Assembly: GCA_017794705.1 (NCBI GenBank)
Contig: CP051235.1
Coordinates: forward strand, 3,187,001-3,251,000
Source: Devosia sp.
GTDB taxonomy: Bacteria > Pseudomonadota > Alphaproteobacteria > Rhizobiales > Devosiaceae
DNA length: 64,000 bases
Direction: 5' to 3'
The position numbers were made by a program, and so were the translations under genes. Shown here piece by piece: positions 27,388 to 36,499 of the stretch (position 1 is the first letter of the stretch; each line of letters opens with the position of its first letter). The notes below the pieces were generated by a model. That model did no database searches and had not been told where the DNA came from. It saw only the letters and a list, made by a program, of their open reading frames with translations.

Positions 27388-27807
27388 ATGACGGTGCAGG
27401 CCAAGATTGATGCTTACTTCGCCGGCCAACGGGAAGGCAAGCGCAACGACATGCTGGCGCTTCACACCTTGATTCTCGGCCTCATGCCGAACTGCCGACT
27501 TTGGTTTCTCGACGGCAAGGACGGCGAGAAGACTGTGTCAAATCCCAACGTTGGTTATGGCGAGCGGACGATAAACTACGCGGACGGCACCAGCCGTGAG
27601 TTTTACCAGATCGGACTGAGCGCCAATACGGCGGGGATATCCGTCTACATCATGGGGATCGATGACCGAACCTATCTGCCACGGACTTTCGGCGAAAAGA
27701 TAGGAAAAGCCAACGTTACCGGATACTGCATCAAGTTCACAAAAGCGCACGACATTGATCTCGAGGTGCTCGCGGAAGCGGTTCGCGCAGGGCTGCAAAG
27801 CCCCTGA
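27388..27807 (+). CDS. DUF1801-type protein
   Basis: A 139-residue DUF1801-like protein (YdhG fold). The body shows RNDMLALHTLILGLMPNCRLWFLDGKDG and VGYGERTINYADGTSREFYQIG, typical of this group in Hyphomicrobiales, with a SVYIMGIDD strand and an ITGYCIKF-like end. No catalytic motif is known for the family. The ATG at 27388 is not preceded by a clear ribosome binding site. It converges on a second, more distant DUF1801-like gene at 27862. Confidence 0.75.
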   Translation: MTVQAKIDAYFAGQREGKRNDMLALHTLILGLMPNCRLWFLDGKDGEKTVSNPNVGYGERTINYADGTSREFYQIGLSANTAGISVYIMGIDDRTYLPRTFGEKIGKANVTGYCIKFTKAHDIDLEVLAEAVRAGLQSP

Positions 27808-27861
27808 CTAGACTGCGTCGGAATGACGGCCAGTGTGCCGTGTGCTGAACGGCAGAGGGCG

Positions 27862-28260
27862 CTATGAGACGTCCAGACGTTCCAGCTTGCCCTTCTTTTT
27901 GACCAGGTTCTTGTAGTCCCACTGGACGGTGCGGGCTTCGGTCAGCCAGCGTTCAAGGTCGTCCTTGTTGATTTCGGCGGGGGAGGTATAGCGCTTTTCG
28001 GCGGCTTTAAACGTGCCCTCCTTTTCCAGGCCCGGGGCGCGGAAGGACTGGCCGCTCCAGAACAGCAGACGGACGCAGTTTTTGAGGCGGGAGTAGCCCA
28101 CGATCGGGTTCCCATCGAGGAACCAGACCGGATGGGCGTGCCAGATCTTGTTCTCGGCATTGGGCAGGTGGCGGTTGATCTCGGCGCGCAGGGTGTCGCA
28201 AACCTGCCGATAAATGTCGTCGAGGGCTTCGTGATACTGGTCGACGGTTTCGTATTTCAT
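27862..28260 (-). CDS. DUF1801-type protein (downstream of the ABC exporter)
   Basis: A 132-residue DUF1801-type protein: INRHLPNAENKIWHAHPVWFLDGNPIVGYSRLKN and LLFWSGQSFRAPGLE are the conserved parts, with a lysine-rich C terminus. The start ATG at 28260 is 28 bases from the stop of the ABC permease, so it is probably the last gene of that operon. It is related in fold to the protein at 27388 but the two are not close paralogues. Function unknown. Confidence 0.78.
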   Translation of the reverse strand: MKYETVDQYHEALDDIYRQVCDTLRAEINRHLPNAENKIWHAHPVWFLDGNPIVGYSRLKNCVRLLFWSGQSFRAPGLEKEGTFKAAEKRYTSPAEINKDDLERWLTEARTVQWDYKNLVKKKGKLERLDVS

Positions 28261-28288
28261 CTTTTCACCCTTCAAATTGCCCGCCTGG

Positions 28289-29380
28289 TCACACTCGCGC
28301 GGCATCGCTCCAGCGGAAATAGCGCAGGGCGAGGAACAGGCCAATGGCCAACCAGACGCTGATGCCGATGACGTCGGGCCAGAGCTGGGCGAGGGAGGCG
28401 CCCTCGTTGGCGATCTCGCGCAGGGCGTGGGCGACGAAACTCAGCGGCAGGAGACCGGAAATGGTGGCCAGCCAGCCGGGGACGGCGTCGATGGGGAAGA
28501 AGACGGCGGACAGGAACATCTGCGGGAAGATCACCAGGTTGCCGATCAGGATGATGGCGTTCTGGGTGCTGGCGATGCCGCCAAGCGCGAAACCGATCGA
28601 CAGGAACATGATGGACCCGAAGATGATGAACCCGGCGAAAAGCAGCGGGTTGCCGAGAAGGGTCGCATCGAAGAACAGCATGGCGATGCCGAGCAGCAGC
28701 GCCAGCTGAACGAGGATAGTGATCAGCCGCATAAGAATCAGCGAGGAGATGAAATTCAATGGCTCGAGCGGAGTGACGAAGAGGCGTTTGAGGATTCCCT
28801 TGCGCTTGTATTCGACGATGTTGAAGCCCGATCCGGTGATGGCCAGTTGCATGAGCACGAAGGCCAGAAGGCCGGGGACAAGGAAATTGATGTAGCTGAA
28901 GCTGCGGCCGCGCACTTCGTGCGGCTGCATGTCGAACATGGGCTCGGTGCCGCGCAGGCTGCGCTCGAGGCGCGTGAGCGAGGTTTCGATTGTGGTCATG
29001 GCCTGATAGGCGCCAAAGGCACGCTGGGCGTCTGATACGTTGAAGAGAACATCGACCGGCTGGCTGGTGGCGGTATCGGGCGCTTCGGGAGGTAGCTGGA
29101 GGGCGAGAATGACTTCGCCGTCTTCGAGAGCGGCGTGAATTTCGTCCTCGGTTCCCGTGGTCACCTCGATCAGCGGGTCCTGTTGCAAGGCTTCGAGCAC
29201 GGTGGTGTCGGCACCCTCGGTGAGGATGACGCCGACATTGGTGGTGCCATCGCCTTCGAAGTTCATGAAGCCGAAGGCGAACATCAGCATCAGCGGGAAG
29301 AACAGGGACAGGAACAGGGACTGTCGGTCGCGCGTATACATGCGCAACTGGGCCAGGGTGAGGGTGAGAATGGTCTGCAT
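28289..29380 (-). CDS. ABC-2 type transporter permease
   Basis: A 363-residue permease of the ABC-2/ABC2_membrane_3 family: one N-terminal helix (about residues 20-38, SLFLSLFFPLMLMFAFGF), a 130-residue periplasmic domain, then five helices with the conserved EYKRKGILKRLFVTPLEPLNF cytosolic stretch. The permease and the ATPase are separated by 2 bases, so they form one exporter (drug, lipid or polysaccharide-type substrate unknown). Starts ATG at 29380. Confidence 0.9.
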   Translation of the reverse strand: MQTILTLTLAQLRMYTRDRQSLFLSLFFPLMLMFAFGFMNFEGDGTTNVGVILTEGADTTVLEALQQDPLIEVTTGTEDEIHAALEDGEVILALQLPPEAPDTATSQPVDVLFNVSDAQRAFGAYQAMTTIETSLTRLERSLRGTEPMFDMQPHEVRGRSFSYINFLVPGLLAFVLMQLAITGSGFNIVEYKRKGILKRLFVTPLEPLNFISSLILMRLITILVQLALLLGIAMLFFDATLLGNPLLFAGFIIFGSIMFLSIGFALGGIASTQNAIILIGNLVIFPQMFLSAVFFPIDAVPGWLATISGLLPLSFVAHALREIANEGASLAQLWPDVIGISVWLAIGLFLALRYFRWSDAARV

Positions 29381-29382
29381 TT

Positions 29383-30147
29383 CTATTCCCTCAGTTCCTT
29401 GCCGGTGAGCACCAGGAACACGTCCTCGAGCGTGCCGGACTGGCGTTGCACGGGCGGTTCGGGGGCATGGGTCGCGATCAGCGCATCAGGGGTGTCGAGG
29501 GCGATGATCCTGCCGCTCTCCATGATGGCGATGCGATCGCAAAGCGCCTCGGCCTCGTCCATGTAATGCGTTGTCAGAACAATGGTCTTGCCGCGCGCGT
29601 GGATGTTTCGAATCAACTCCCAAAGGTTGTGACGGGCCTGCGGGTCAAGACCGGTGGTGGGCTCGTCGAGGAACAGGACCTCCGGGTCGTTGACCAGAGC
29701 CAGGGCAACCGAAAAGCGCTGCTTCTGGCCGCCGGAAAGATGCTTGGTGTAGGCGCTGGCCTTTTCTTCGAGGCGCACCAGTTTGAGCAACTCGTCGGGC
29801 GAGATGCTGCGGTGATAGAGCGTGCCGAACAGGCGAAGCAGTTCGGACAGGTTCAGGTGATCGAAATACTCGCTTTCCTGAAGCTGCACGCCGATGCGCT
29901 GTTTGACGCCGACCGGGTCGTTCGCGACATCAAGGCCGCCGACGTGAACGGAACCGCCATCAGCGCGGGTGAGCCCTTCAATGATTTCGAGCGTCGTGGT
30001 CTTGCCGGCACCATTCGGGCCGAGAATGCCGAAGATTTCGCCCTTCTCGATGGAGAAGGAGATGGCGTCCACAACAGTGAGAATCTCCCCGGAGTTGCCG
30101 GGCGCCGGGTAGCGCTTGGTGAGTTGATTGACGTCAACGATGGCCAT
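29383..30147 (-). CDS. ABC-2 exporter ATP-binding protein
   Basis: A 254-residue ATPase. Walker A is GPNGAGKTTTLE (about residues 42-53), the Q-loop VQLQESEYFD, the ABC signature LSGGQKQRFSVA (about 137-148), Walker B VLFLDEPTTGLDP and the H-loop VLTTHYMDEAE. The TTLEIIEGL and GVQLQES wording is typical of the ABC-2 export branch (YbhF/CcmA-like). It is the first gene of the operon with the permease and DUF1801 protein. Confidence 0.94.
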   Translation of the reverse strand: MAIVDVNQLTKRYPAPGNSGEILTVVDAISFSIEKGEIFGILGPNGAGKTTTLEIIEGLTRADGGSVHVGGLDVANDPVGVKQRIGVQLQESEYFDHLNLSELLRLFGTLYHRSISPDELLKLVRLEEKASAYTKHLSGGQKQRFSVALALVNDPEVLFLDEPTTGLDPQARHNLWELIRNIHARGKTIVLTTHYMDEAEALCDRIAIMESGRIIALDTPDALIATHAPEPPVQRQSGTLEDVFLVLTGKELRE

Positions 30148-30223
30148 GCGTCCCCCTCGGGCTTTGGCGTGCCGTTTAGTTCAGGTGTGCGTGTAGGCCG
30201 AATATTCAAGGCTTGGCAATGGA

Positions 30224-31864
30224 TTAAACGTGTTCTTCGCGGCTCTGGTCGACGAGGGCCTTGTTGAAATTGGAGAGGGCGTCGACGTGATAGACCCAGC
30301 CAACGGGCGTTCTGTCGCTGGCGGTGACGACCATGAGGCGCGGCCGGTCGGTGTTGGAAAAGTTCTTGAGTGCGGTCTCGAGCGTATCATTGTCCTTGAG
30401 CCAGACCGGGCGTTCGACGGGGTCGAAGACGGGCGGTTCGCTGTCCTCGGGGAAGGGTTTCATGATGTCGCGGACGCGGATCTGCCGGGCCAGATGGGTG
30501 TGCGGGCCGTCCTCGAGCATGACGCCACGGGTGTAAAGCTGCCAGTAGAAATAGGAGCGGCCCATGGCCGTCTGGCTGAGGCCGGTGGCGATGGAAGTGG
30601 TGAACAGGAGGGCGATGGAAAAGGCGAAGCCGCCGGTCAGTTCGAAGATCATGACCGCTGTGGAGATGGGCGCGCCGAGCACGGCGGCGGCGACGGCGCC
30701 CATGCCGATGATGGCGTAGAGACCCTCCGACGAGGCCATTTCGGGGAATACCGAGGCGGCCATGAGACCGAAGGCGCCGCCGGTCATGGCGCCGAGATAA
30801 AGGCTGGGCGAAAAGACACCACCGCCCATGCGTGAGCCGAGGGTGATGGCGGTGGCGACCGTTTTGGCGACGATCAGCGCCAACATGAGCCACAGGCTCA
30901 TGGTGCCGGAAAGGGCAGCGTCTGTGGCCTCGTAGCCGACACCGAGAACCTGGGGGAACATCAGGGCGATGATGCCGACCAGAAAGCCGCCGAGCATGGG
31001 GCGGAACCAGGTGGGCAGATAGGTGCGGCGGTTGACCCAGTCAGAGCCGATGAGCGCCGCCTGGAAGAGGATGGCAACGGCAGCGCAGGTGACGCCGAGC
31101 AGCATGAAGGCGGGGAATTCGAGATAAGAGGTGATCTGAAAATCGGGAATGTCAAAGGCCGGGGCTTCACCGAACCAGATGCGGGAGATGACGGCGGCCA
31201 CCACGGCGGCGATGACCAGCGGCACGAATGCCGTCATGGAGAAGTGGCCGAGGATCACTTCGTGGGCAAACAGCACGCCGGCGATGGGGGCGTTGAAGGA
31301 CGCCGCGATGGCGGCGGCAACGCCGCAGGCGAGCATGGAGCGGCGGGCCGAGGGCGGCAATTCGAAGTAACGGAACAGGGCCTTCGCGACGGCGGCGGCG
31401 TAGTAGACGACGGGCCCTTCGCGGCCGGCACTGCCGCCTGATCCGAGGGTGATGGCCGAGATGAGCGTGCCGACAGTGGCGTTGCGCAGGGAGATGTTGG
31501 CAATGTTGCGAGCGCGGGCGTCGATGACATCGGCAACACCGCCGGCGCGGCCTGCCGGACCCCACCACATGAGGATGAGCCCAACGATCAGGCCGCCGGT
31601 GGTGGGCGCCAGAAGCGGCATGAACCAGGGCAATTCGCTCAGCCGGTCGAGAAATATTTCGGACTGTGTGCCGGTCCACAGCCACTGGATGAGGCCGATG
31701 GCATGGCGGAAGATGACCGCCACAATTGCGCCGGCGAGGCCTGCCAGTACGGCGAGCGCCCAGAGCTTGGGCTTCTGCAGGGCCAGGAAGCTGTTCACAT
31801 TGGGGCGCACCCAACGGTAGACAACCTGGTAGATCTGCTTGAGGCCAGCGAGGCCGGGCGCCAT
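30224..31864 (-). CDS. CLC chloride channel/transporter with C-terminal CBS region
   Basis: A 546-residue CLC-family membrane protein moving chloride across the inner membrane. Selectivity signatures are GSGGSAGREGP (near residue 142-152, carries the gating glutamate), and GSRMGGGVFSPSL (GxFxP motif). At the position of the proton glutamate the sequence reads GVLFAHEVILGH: an E aligned to Glu202 of E. coli ClcA but a V where antiporters have Glu203. Channel-type CLCs also have V there. About 80 C-terminal residues look like CBS-type regulation (VRDIMKPFPEDSEPPVF, ERPVWLKDNDTLETALKNF). The ATG at 31864 starts the protein; frame open upstream to 32356 is spurious. Confidence 0.92.
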   Translation of the reverse strand: MAPGLAGLKQIYQVVYRWVRPNVNSFLALQKPKLWALAVLAGLAGAIVAVIFRHAIGLIQWLWTGTQSEIFLDRLSELPWFMPLLAPTTGGLIVGLILMWWGPAGRAGGVADVIDARARNIANISLRNATVGTLISAITLGSGGSAGREGPVVYYAAAVAKALFRYFELPPSARRSMLACGVAAAIAASFNAPIAGVLFAHEVILGHFSMTAFVPLVIAAVVAAVISRIWFGEAPAFDIPDFQITSYLEFPAFMLLGVTCAAVAILFQAALIGSDWVNRRTYLPTWFRPMLGGFLVGIIALMFPQVLGVGYEATDAALSGTMSLWLMLALIVAKTVATAITLGSRMGGGVFSPSLYLGAMTGGAFGLMAASVFPEMASSEGLYAIIGMGAVAAAVLGAPISTAVMIFELTGGFAFSIALLFTTSIATGLSQTAMGRSYFYWQLYTRGVMLEDGPHTHLARQIRVRDIMKPFPEDSEPPVFDPVERPVWLKDNDTLETALKNFSNTDRPRLMVVTASDRTPVGWVYHVDALSNFNKALVDQSREEHV

Positions 31865-32044
31865 GCGTTTGTTCCGTTCGCAAGTCTGTTTCTTCCAGTG
31901 ATAGGCAAGCCGACGCCGCGGGGCAAGGTTGCCGCGGCCCCTTGGACAGCAAGGTGAATGGTCCGGCATAAGTGGGAAATGGCGGTTCACAGGCTTTGCC
32001 GAATTGGGATAGCTTGACCGCAAACACAAGGGATTCGAAGCGCC

Positions 32045-35000
32045 TTGCTCAACCGGCTCTACATTGTCGTCGGCGTGCTGGCCATTCTGGTGCTGGCGGG
32101 CGGCTTCCTGATCCCGCAGTTCATCGACTGGGGGTCCTACCGCGAGCGGATCGAGGAGATCGCGGAGACCAACCTCGGTGCCGACGTCACCATTGACGGC
32201 GACCTCGATTTCACACTGTTGCCGCAACCCGAAATGCGGTTTGGCCGGGCGGTTGTGGGACCGCTGGAACAGCCGGTGATGGAAATCGGCGGGGTGGTTG
32301 CGCAGTTCTCGCTGATGGATTTCCTGCGCGACCAGTTTGTCATCACTTCGCTGCAAGTGGATGATCCGGTGGTTTATCTGGCGCTGGACGAGCAGGGGCA
32401 GTTCGATTTGCCGATCGAGTTGCCGGAGGATTTCACCACATCGAACATTTCGATTGCCGCGGCGGACATTACCGGCGGGTCGGTGCGGTTTGCGGATGCG
32501 CGGACGGACGAGGAATGGCGGCTGGACGGGTTCGCGGGCCAGTTGCGGATTTCAGGCATTTCCGGTCCGTTTGCGCTGCAGGGGAATGGCAATTTTCAGG
32601 GCGAACCCTATGCGCTGCGGGTCAACACGTCGGCGCTGGGTGAAACCGACCAGATGCAGCTTTCGATGTTTGCGCGGCCCGAGAGCGGCGGGTTTTCGCT
32701 TGCCGGAGAAGGGCTGCTGCAGGTGGGTGAGGCGCCCGGGTTCTCGGGCAACATGACCTTCCGTGCCGCGCCCCGGGAAGCAGCGGATGCGGCGGAGGTG
32801 CGTGGCGACTTTCTTTTGACCGGCGAGGTGGAACTGAACGCATCGCGGCTGCTGGTCTCGAGTTTCGACCTGTCACCGGACGAAAACCAGCCGAGTACGC
32901 GGCTGACCGGTGCGGCAGTACTCAATCTCGGGGCGGGTCGGAATTTTGACGTGGTGCTGTCTGGTGGTGTGGTGGCGCTGGCGCCGCGTGACGCGCGGCA
33001 GGAAGAGGAAGATGCGCCCTATGAACTGGTGCGTCTGCTCAACGATCTGCCGGCGGTGCCGGTGCCGCCGATGCCGGGGCGGATCGGCATCGATATCGGG
33101 GAGTTGAACCTGCGGGCCTTTTCGCTGCGCAATGTGCGGCTGGATGCGGCGACCAACGGGCAAAGCTGGCAGCTGGATACGTTCAGCGGCGACATGCCGG
33201 GGGCGACCGAACTGCGGCTGGGCGGCTCGATCAGCAATGATGAGGGGCGGCTTGGCTATGACGGGCAGTTGCGGATCACCTCGGAACGGCTGGACGTGTT
33301 CTCGCAGATGTGGCGGACGCCGGACCCGGACAATCCACTGTTCAACTTGCCGGGGGAACTGACCGTCAATCTCAGTCTTGCCGGGGGTGAACTGGGGCTG
33401 GCCAACGGGGTGCTGACGCTCGAAGACGAGAGCCATGAGTTTGCCAGCCTGCTGACGCTGGAGGGCGAGCGCGGTGCGCTGTTGAGTGCGCGGCTGGGGG
33501 AGCTTTCGCCAAGGCAGAGCCGGGCGATCCTGGCGCTTCTTCCGCAGTTCGTGGCAGATGAGAGTTTCGGCAATACGTTCCCCAACGGATCGATCGACAT
33601 CGCCGCCGAACAGGCGACGGTGCTGGATGTCGAAGGCGAAGGGCTCGCGGCGACGTTTGACTGGGGGCCGGACGGGCTGACGGTCGAACGGCTGACGGCG
33701 CAGAACTGGGGCGGCGCGCGGCTGGCGCTGAGCGGCGGGATCGGCGGGACTGTTGCGGCACCGGAAGTGTCGGGCGGTGGAACCGTGGTGCTGTCGTTCG
33801 GCGAGGACCGGTTTGCCACGTTGATGCTTGACCGGCTGGGGGCGAGCGAAGAGCTGGCCGACTGGCTGCTGCGGTCGCTGCCGCTTGATGTGGCGGTGGA
33901 TGTGACCCCGGCGGACGAGAGCGGGGCGCAGGTGTTTTCGATGAACGGCCGGGCGGGGGTGGCGGACATCGCGCTGTCAGCCAACCTGTCGGGCGGGCTG
34001 GCCCGGGCGCTCAATGCGCCGATGGTGCTTGAGGCGAGCCTCGGTTCGGACGAGGGCGAGGATTTCGCTGATCAGTTGGGGCTGGGGGTCAATCCGCTGC
34101 CGAGCGATGAACGCGTCTTGATGGATGTGCAACTGGGTGGCACCGCCTCGAACAGTTTCCAGGCGTCGCTTTCGGCGGTCAGCGATGAGGAGCGATTGGG
34201 CTTCGCCGGTACGATGATCGTCTCGGACCCCAGCGAAATCCGGGGCAATGGCCAGCTTGATTTCGGGCTGAGCGACCCCGGGCCGCTGCTGGCGCTGTTG
34301 GGGGCGGATGCGCTGTCACTGCCACCGGTCGAAGGGACCGGGACGCTGCAGTTCACCGGCAACTCGACGTTTGCGCTCAACAATTTTGATGCGCGCAGTC
34401 CGGGCGGGCCTGGTTTGTCGGGGACGCTTGGGCTGACGACGGCGAATGAGAACAGCCTGGTGACCGGGCAGGTGCGTGTGGATGAGCTGGAGGCGGGCGC
34501 CTTGTTCGGGACGCTGGCGGGTGCGGCCGCGCTGATTGAAGGCGATACGTTCTGGCCGGATGGGCCGGTGGACCTGTCGCCGGGCAACCGGCAAAGCCGG
34601 GGGCGGATCGAGGTGACCTCGCCGTGGATGCGGGCCGGGGGGCGGGCGGTGCTCAACGACGTTTCGATGGTTTTGAGCTGGAACGAGACAGGCACGGCGA
34701 TCCAGAACCTCAGCGGCGGGGCGCTGGGCGGGACCGTGGAGGCGGGGATAGATTTTTGCTGTGCCGGACTGGCGGCGGACAAGCAGGTTTCCGGCCGGTT
34801 CAGCGCGGAACAGGTGCCGCTCAACGTGATCCTGCCGGATGTGCTGGCGGCGTCTCTGGCCGGGACGCTGGACGGGGGTCTGCGGTTCGAGGGTACGGGC
34901 GCAAGCCTTAACGAGATCATGGAATCGCTGAGCGGCGAGGGCAGTTTTTCGGTGGCCGATCTGGAGGTGAGCGGGTTTGACCCGGCGGTTTTCGGTGCGC

Positions 35001-35668
35001 TTGCCGGGGTGGAGGATATTGCCGACATCGACGCCGAGGAACTGACCGATATCGTCGAGGTGGCGCTGGCGCAGGGGCCGTTCACCTCGTCCGGACTGAG
35101 CGGGATATTCAACATCGCGGCAGGGCACGCGCGGGCCGACAATCTGACGACCGAAGCTGAGAACGCGCGCCTGCGCGGCAATCTTGATGTGGATCTCGCC
35201 ACACTCGGGTTGGACGGTGAGTTCAGCCTGACACCGACGGACCTGATGGACGACGGCGGGCTGGTCAATCCGGCGACGGCGGAAGTGACAGCGCTCCTTG
35301 GCGGCACCTTGCTGGCGCCGGAGCGGACGCTCGACGTGGCGCAGATGATCGACGCCATTCAGGCACGTGCACTGGAACTGGAAGTCGAGCGGCTGGAGGC
35401 CCTGCGGGCGGCGGAAGAAGCCCGGCAGCGGGCGCTGGCGGAGGAGCGGGCGCGGATCATGGAAGAAGAAGCGCAGCGGGCCGCCGAGGAGGCGTCGCGG
35501 CAGGCGGCGGAAGCCGAAGCCGAGCGATTGCGGCAGGAGGAAGCAGCGCGTCTGGCCGAGGAACTGCGTCGGCAGCAGGAGGCTGAGGAGGCGGCACGGT
35601 TGGCCCCGCTGGTGCTGGACGATGGCGGGTTCGACCTGTTTGCGGTGGACCAGGGACCGCTGTTCTAG
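32045..35668 (+). CDS. AsmA family protein, large
   Basis: A 1207-residue AsmA/TamB-like protein. It starts with a signal-anchor helix (LYIVVGVLAILVLAGGFLIPQFIDW) and a typical AsmA N-terminal domain (ADVTIDGDLDFTLLPQPEMRFG), runs through many beta-rich repeats and has the AsmA C-terminal region about 935-1075 (EQVPLNVILPDVLAASLAGTLDGG, then LTTEAENARLRGNLDVDLATLGLDG). The last 120 residues form an alanine-glutamate-arginine-rich coiled coil. AsmA-like proteins bridge the periplasm and move phospholipids to the outer membrane. The start is a TTG at 32045, without a strong ribosome binding site. It overlaps the RHH gene convergently by 4 bp. Confidence 0.9.
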   Translation: MLNRLYIVVGVLAILVLAGGFLIPQFIDWGSYRERIEEIAETNLGADVTIDGDLDFTLLPQPEMRFGRAVVGPLEQPVMEIGGVVAQFSLMDFLRDQFVITSLQVDDPVVYLALDEQGQFDLPIELPEDFTTSNISIAAADITGGSVRFADARTDEEWRLDGFAGQLRISGISGPFALQGNGNFQGEPYALRVNTSALGETDQMQLSMFARPESGGFSLAGEGLLQVGEAPGFSGNMTFRAAPREAADAAEVRGDFLLTGEVELNASRLLVSSFDLSPDENQPSTRLTGAAVLNLGAGRNFDVVLSGGVVALAPRDARQEEEDAPYELVRLLNDLPAVPVPPMPGRIGIDIGELNLRAFSLRNVRLDAATNGQSWQLDTFSGDMPGATELRLGGSISNDEGRLGYDGQLRITSERLDVFSQMWRTPDPDNPLFNLPGELTVNLSLAGGELGLANGVLTLEDESHEFASLLTLEGERGALLSARLGELSPRQSRAILALLPQFVADESFGNTFPNGSIDIAAEQATVLDVEGEGLAATFDWGPDGLTVERLTAQNWGGARLALSGGIGGTVAAPEVSGGGTVVLSFGEDRFATLMLDRLGASEELADWLLRSLPLDVAVDVTPADESGAQVFSMNGRAGVADIALSANLSGGLARALNAPMVLEASLGSDEGEDFADQLGLGVNPLPSDERVLMDVQLGGTASNSFQASLSAVSDEERLGFAGTMIVSDPSEIRGNGQLDFGLSDPGPLLALLGADALSLPPVEGTGTLQFTGNSTFALNNFDARSPGGPGLSGTLGLTTANENSLVTGQVRVDELEAGALFGTLAGAAALIEGDTFWPDGPVDLSPGNRQSRGRIEVTSPWMRAGGRAVLNDVSMVLSWNETGTAIQNLSGGALGGTVEAGIDFCCAGLAADKQVSGRFSAEQVPLNVILPDVLAASLAGTLDGGLRFEGTGASLNEIMESLSGEGSFSVADLEVSGFDPAVFGALAGVEDIADIDAEELTDIVEVALAQGPFTSSGLSGIFNIAAGHARADNLTTEAENARLRGNLDVDLATLGLDGEFSLTPTDLMDDGGLVNPATAEVTALLGGTLLAPERTLDVAQMIDAIQARALELEVERLEALRAAEEARQRALAEERARIMEEEAQRAAEEASRQAAEAEAERLRQEEAARLAEELRRQQEAEEAARLAPLVLDDGGFDLFAVDQGPLF

Positions 35669-35877
35669 TCTTTTGAAGGTTGACGGAAATAGGCCAGCGC
35701 GGCGAGGCGCAGGGCTGACGACAGGTTGGTAGTGTCACGGTTCTCATCCACCTCGGCCACGAGAGCTGCGAGGCTGAGCCCGCGCTGACCGGCGATTAGC
35801 TCAAGCGCTTCCCAGAATTCAGGTTCAAGCGCGACACTGGTGCGGTGTCCGGCAAGCGAGAATGAGCGTTTGAGCAA
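35665..35877 (-). CDS. Small ribbon-helix-helix protein
   Basis: A 70-residue protein of the ribbon-helix-helix type (RHH_4 look): RSFSLAGHRTSVALEPEFWEALELIAGQ with the beta-strand HRTSVAL for DNA contact, followed by LSLAALVAEVDENRD and a C-terminal LSSALRLAALAYFR helix. Small proteins of this kind are encoded beside sspB in alphaproteobacteria. The start is a TTG at 35877. It is 6 bases after the sspB stop, so both are probably cotranscribed. Regulatory target unknown. Confidence 0.85.
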   Translation of the reverse strand: MLKRSFSLAGHRTSVALEPEFWEALELIAGQRGLSLAALVAEVDENRDTTNLSSALRLAALAYFRQPSKD

Positions 35878-35883
35878 GGAGGC

Positions 35884-36414
35884 TCAGGGCTTCTTGCGGA
35901 AGGAATCGAGGCTGACGACCTTTTCGCCGCCCTTGTCGCCATCGGCTCCGCTCTCGTCCTCTTCGAGCGCGGCGTCCGTTTCTTCTTCGTCAGCTTCGGC
36001 GGATTTGGGTACCGGTTTCAGCGGGGTGGCGGAGCGGGCCGAGGAGGCGGCTTCGGTTTTTGCCGCGTCGAAGGTCAGGCCGAACTGGACGGAAGGGTCA
36101 AAGAAGCCCTTCAGGGCAGCGTAGGGGATAACGAGGGTCTCCGAGATGCCGTCGAACGAGAGGGCGACTTCGAAGTTGGTTTCGCCGGCTTTCAGGTCCC
36201 AGAACTGGTTCTGCAGCACGATGGTCATTTCGTTCTCGTACTGGTCCAGCAGGCGTTGGGAAATCCGGACGCCGGGGGCCTGGGTGGCAAAGGAAATGAA
36301 GAAGTGATGATCGCCGGGCAGGCCGGTGCGGGAAACCTCGGTCAGCACTTTTCTGACCACGCCGCGGAGCGCGTCCTGAGTCAGGATGTCATAACGGATG
36401 TGGTCTTCGGCCAT
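35884..36414 (-). CDS. sspB: ClpXP adaptor SspB (alpha type)
   Basis: SspB delivers ssrA-tagged proteins to ClpXP. The 176-residue protein has the alpha-type SspB fold: IRYDILTQDALRGVVRKVL at the start, GDHHFFISFATQAPGVRIS and MTIVLQNQFWDLKAGETNFEVALSFDG, the substrate-binding part. The acidic linker (about residues 125-165, with EEETDAALEEDESGADGDKG) leads to VVSLDSFRKKP, the ClpX-docking end. It is encoded on the same strand as ssrA, about 85 bases downstream of the coding part of the tmRNA, putting tag and adaptor side by side. Confidence 0.95.
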   Translation of the reverse strand: MAEDHIRYDILTQDALRGVVRKVLTEVSRTGLPGDHHFFISFATQAPGVRISQRLLDQYENEMTIVLQNQFWDLKAGETNFEVALSFDGISETLVIPYAALKGFFDPSVQFGLTFDAAKTEAASSARSATPLKPVPKSAEADEEETDAALEEDESGADGDKGGEKVVSLDSFRKKP

Positions 36415-36499
36415 TCGGCACGTCCTTGGCTGATCTCAGAATCCCCGGGCACCCCATTTGACGCCATTTGGACCCTGAAATTCAAGTGGACATTTAAGA

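Noticed and set aside
32045..35668. AsmA gene as a fusion with a separate coiled-coil protein
   Set aside because: The Ala/Glu/Arg-rich C-terminal extension is in frame without break and similar tails are common in alphaproteobacterial AsmA proteins.
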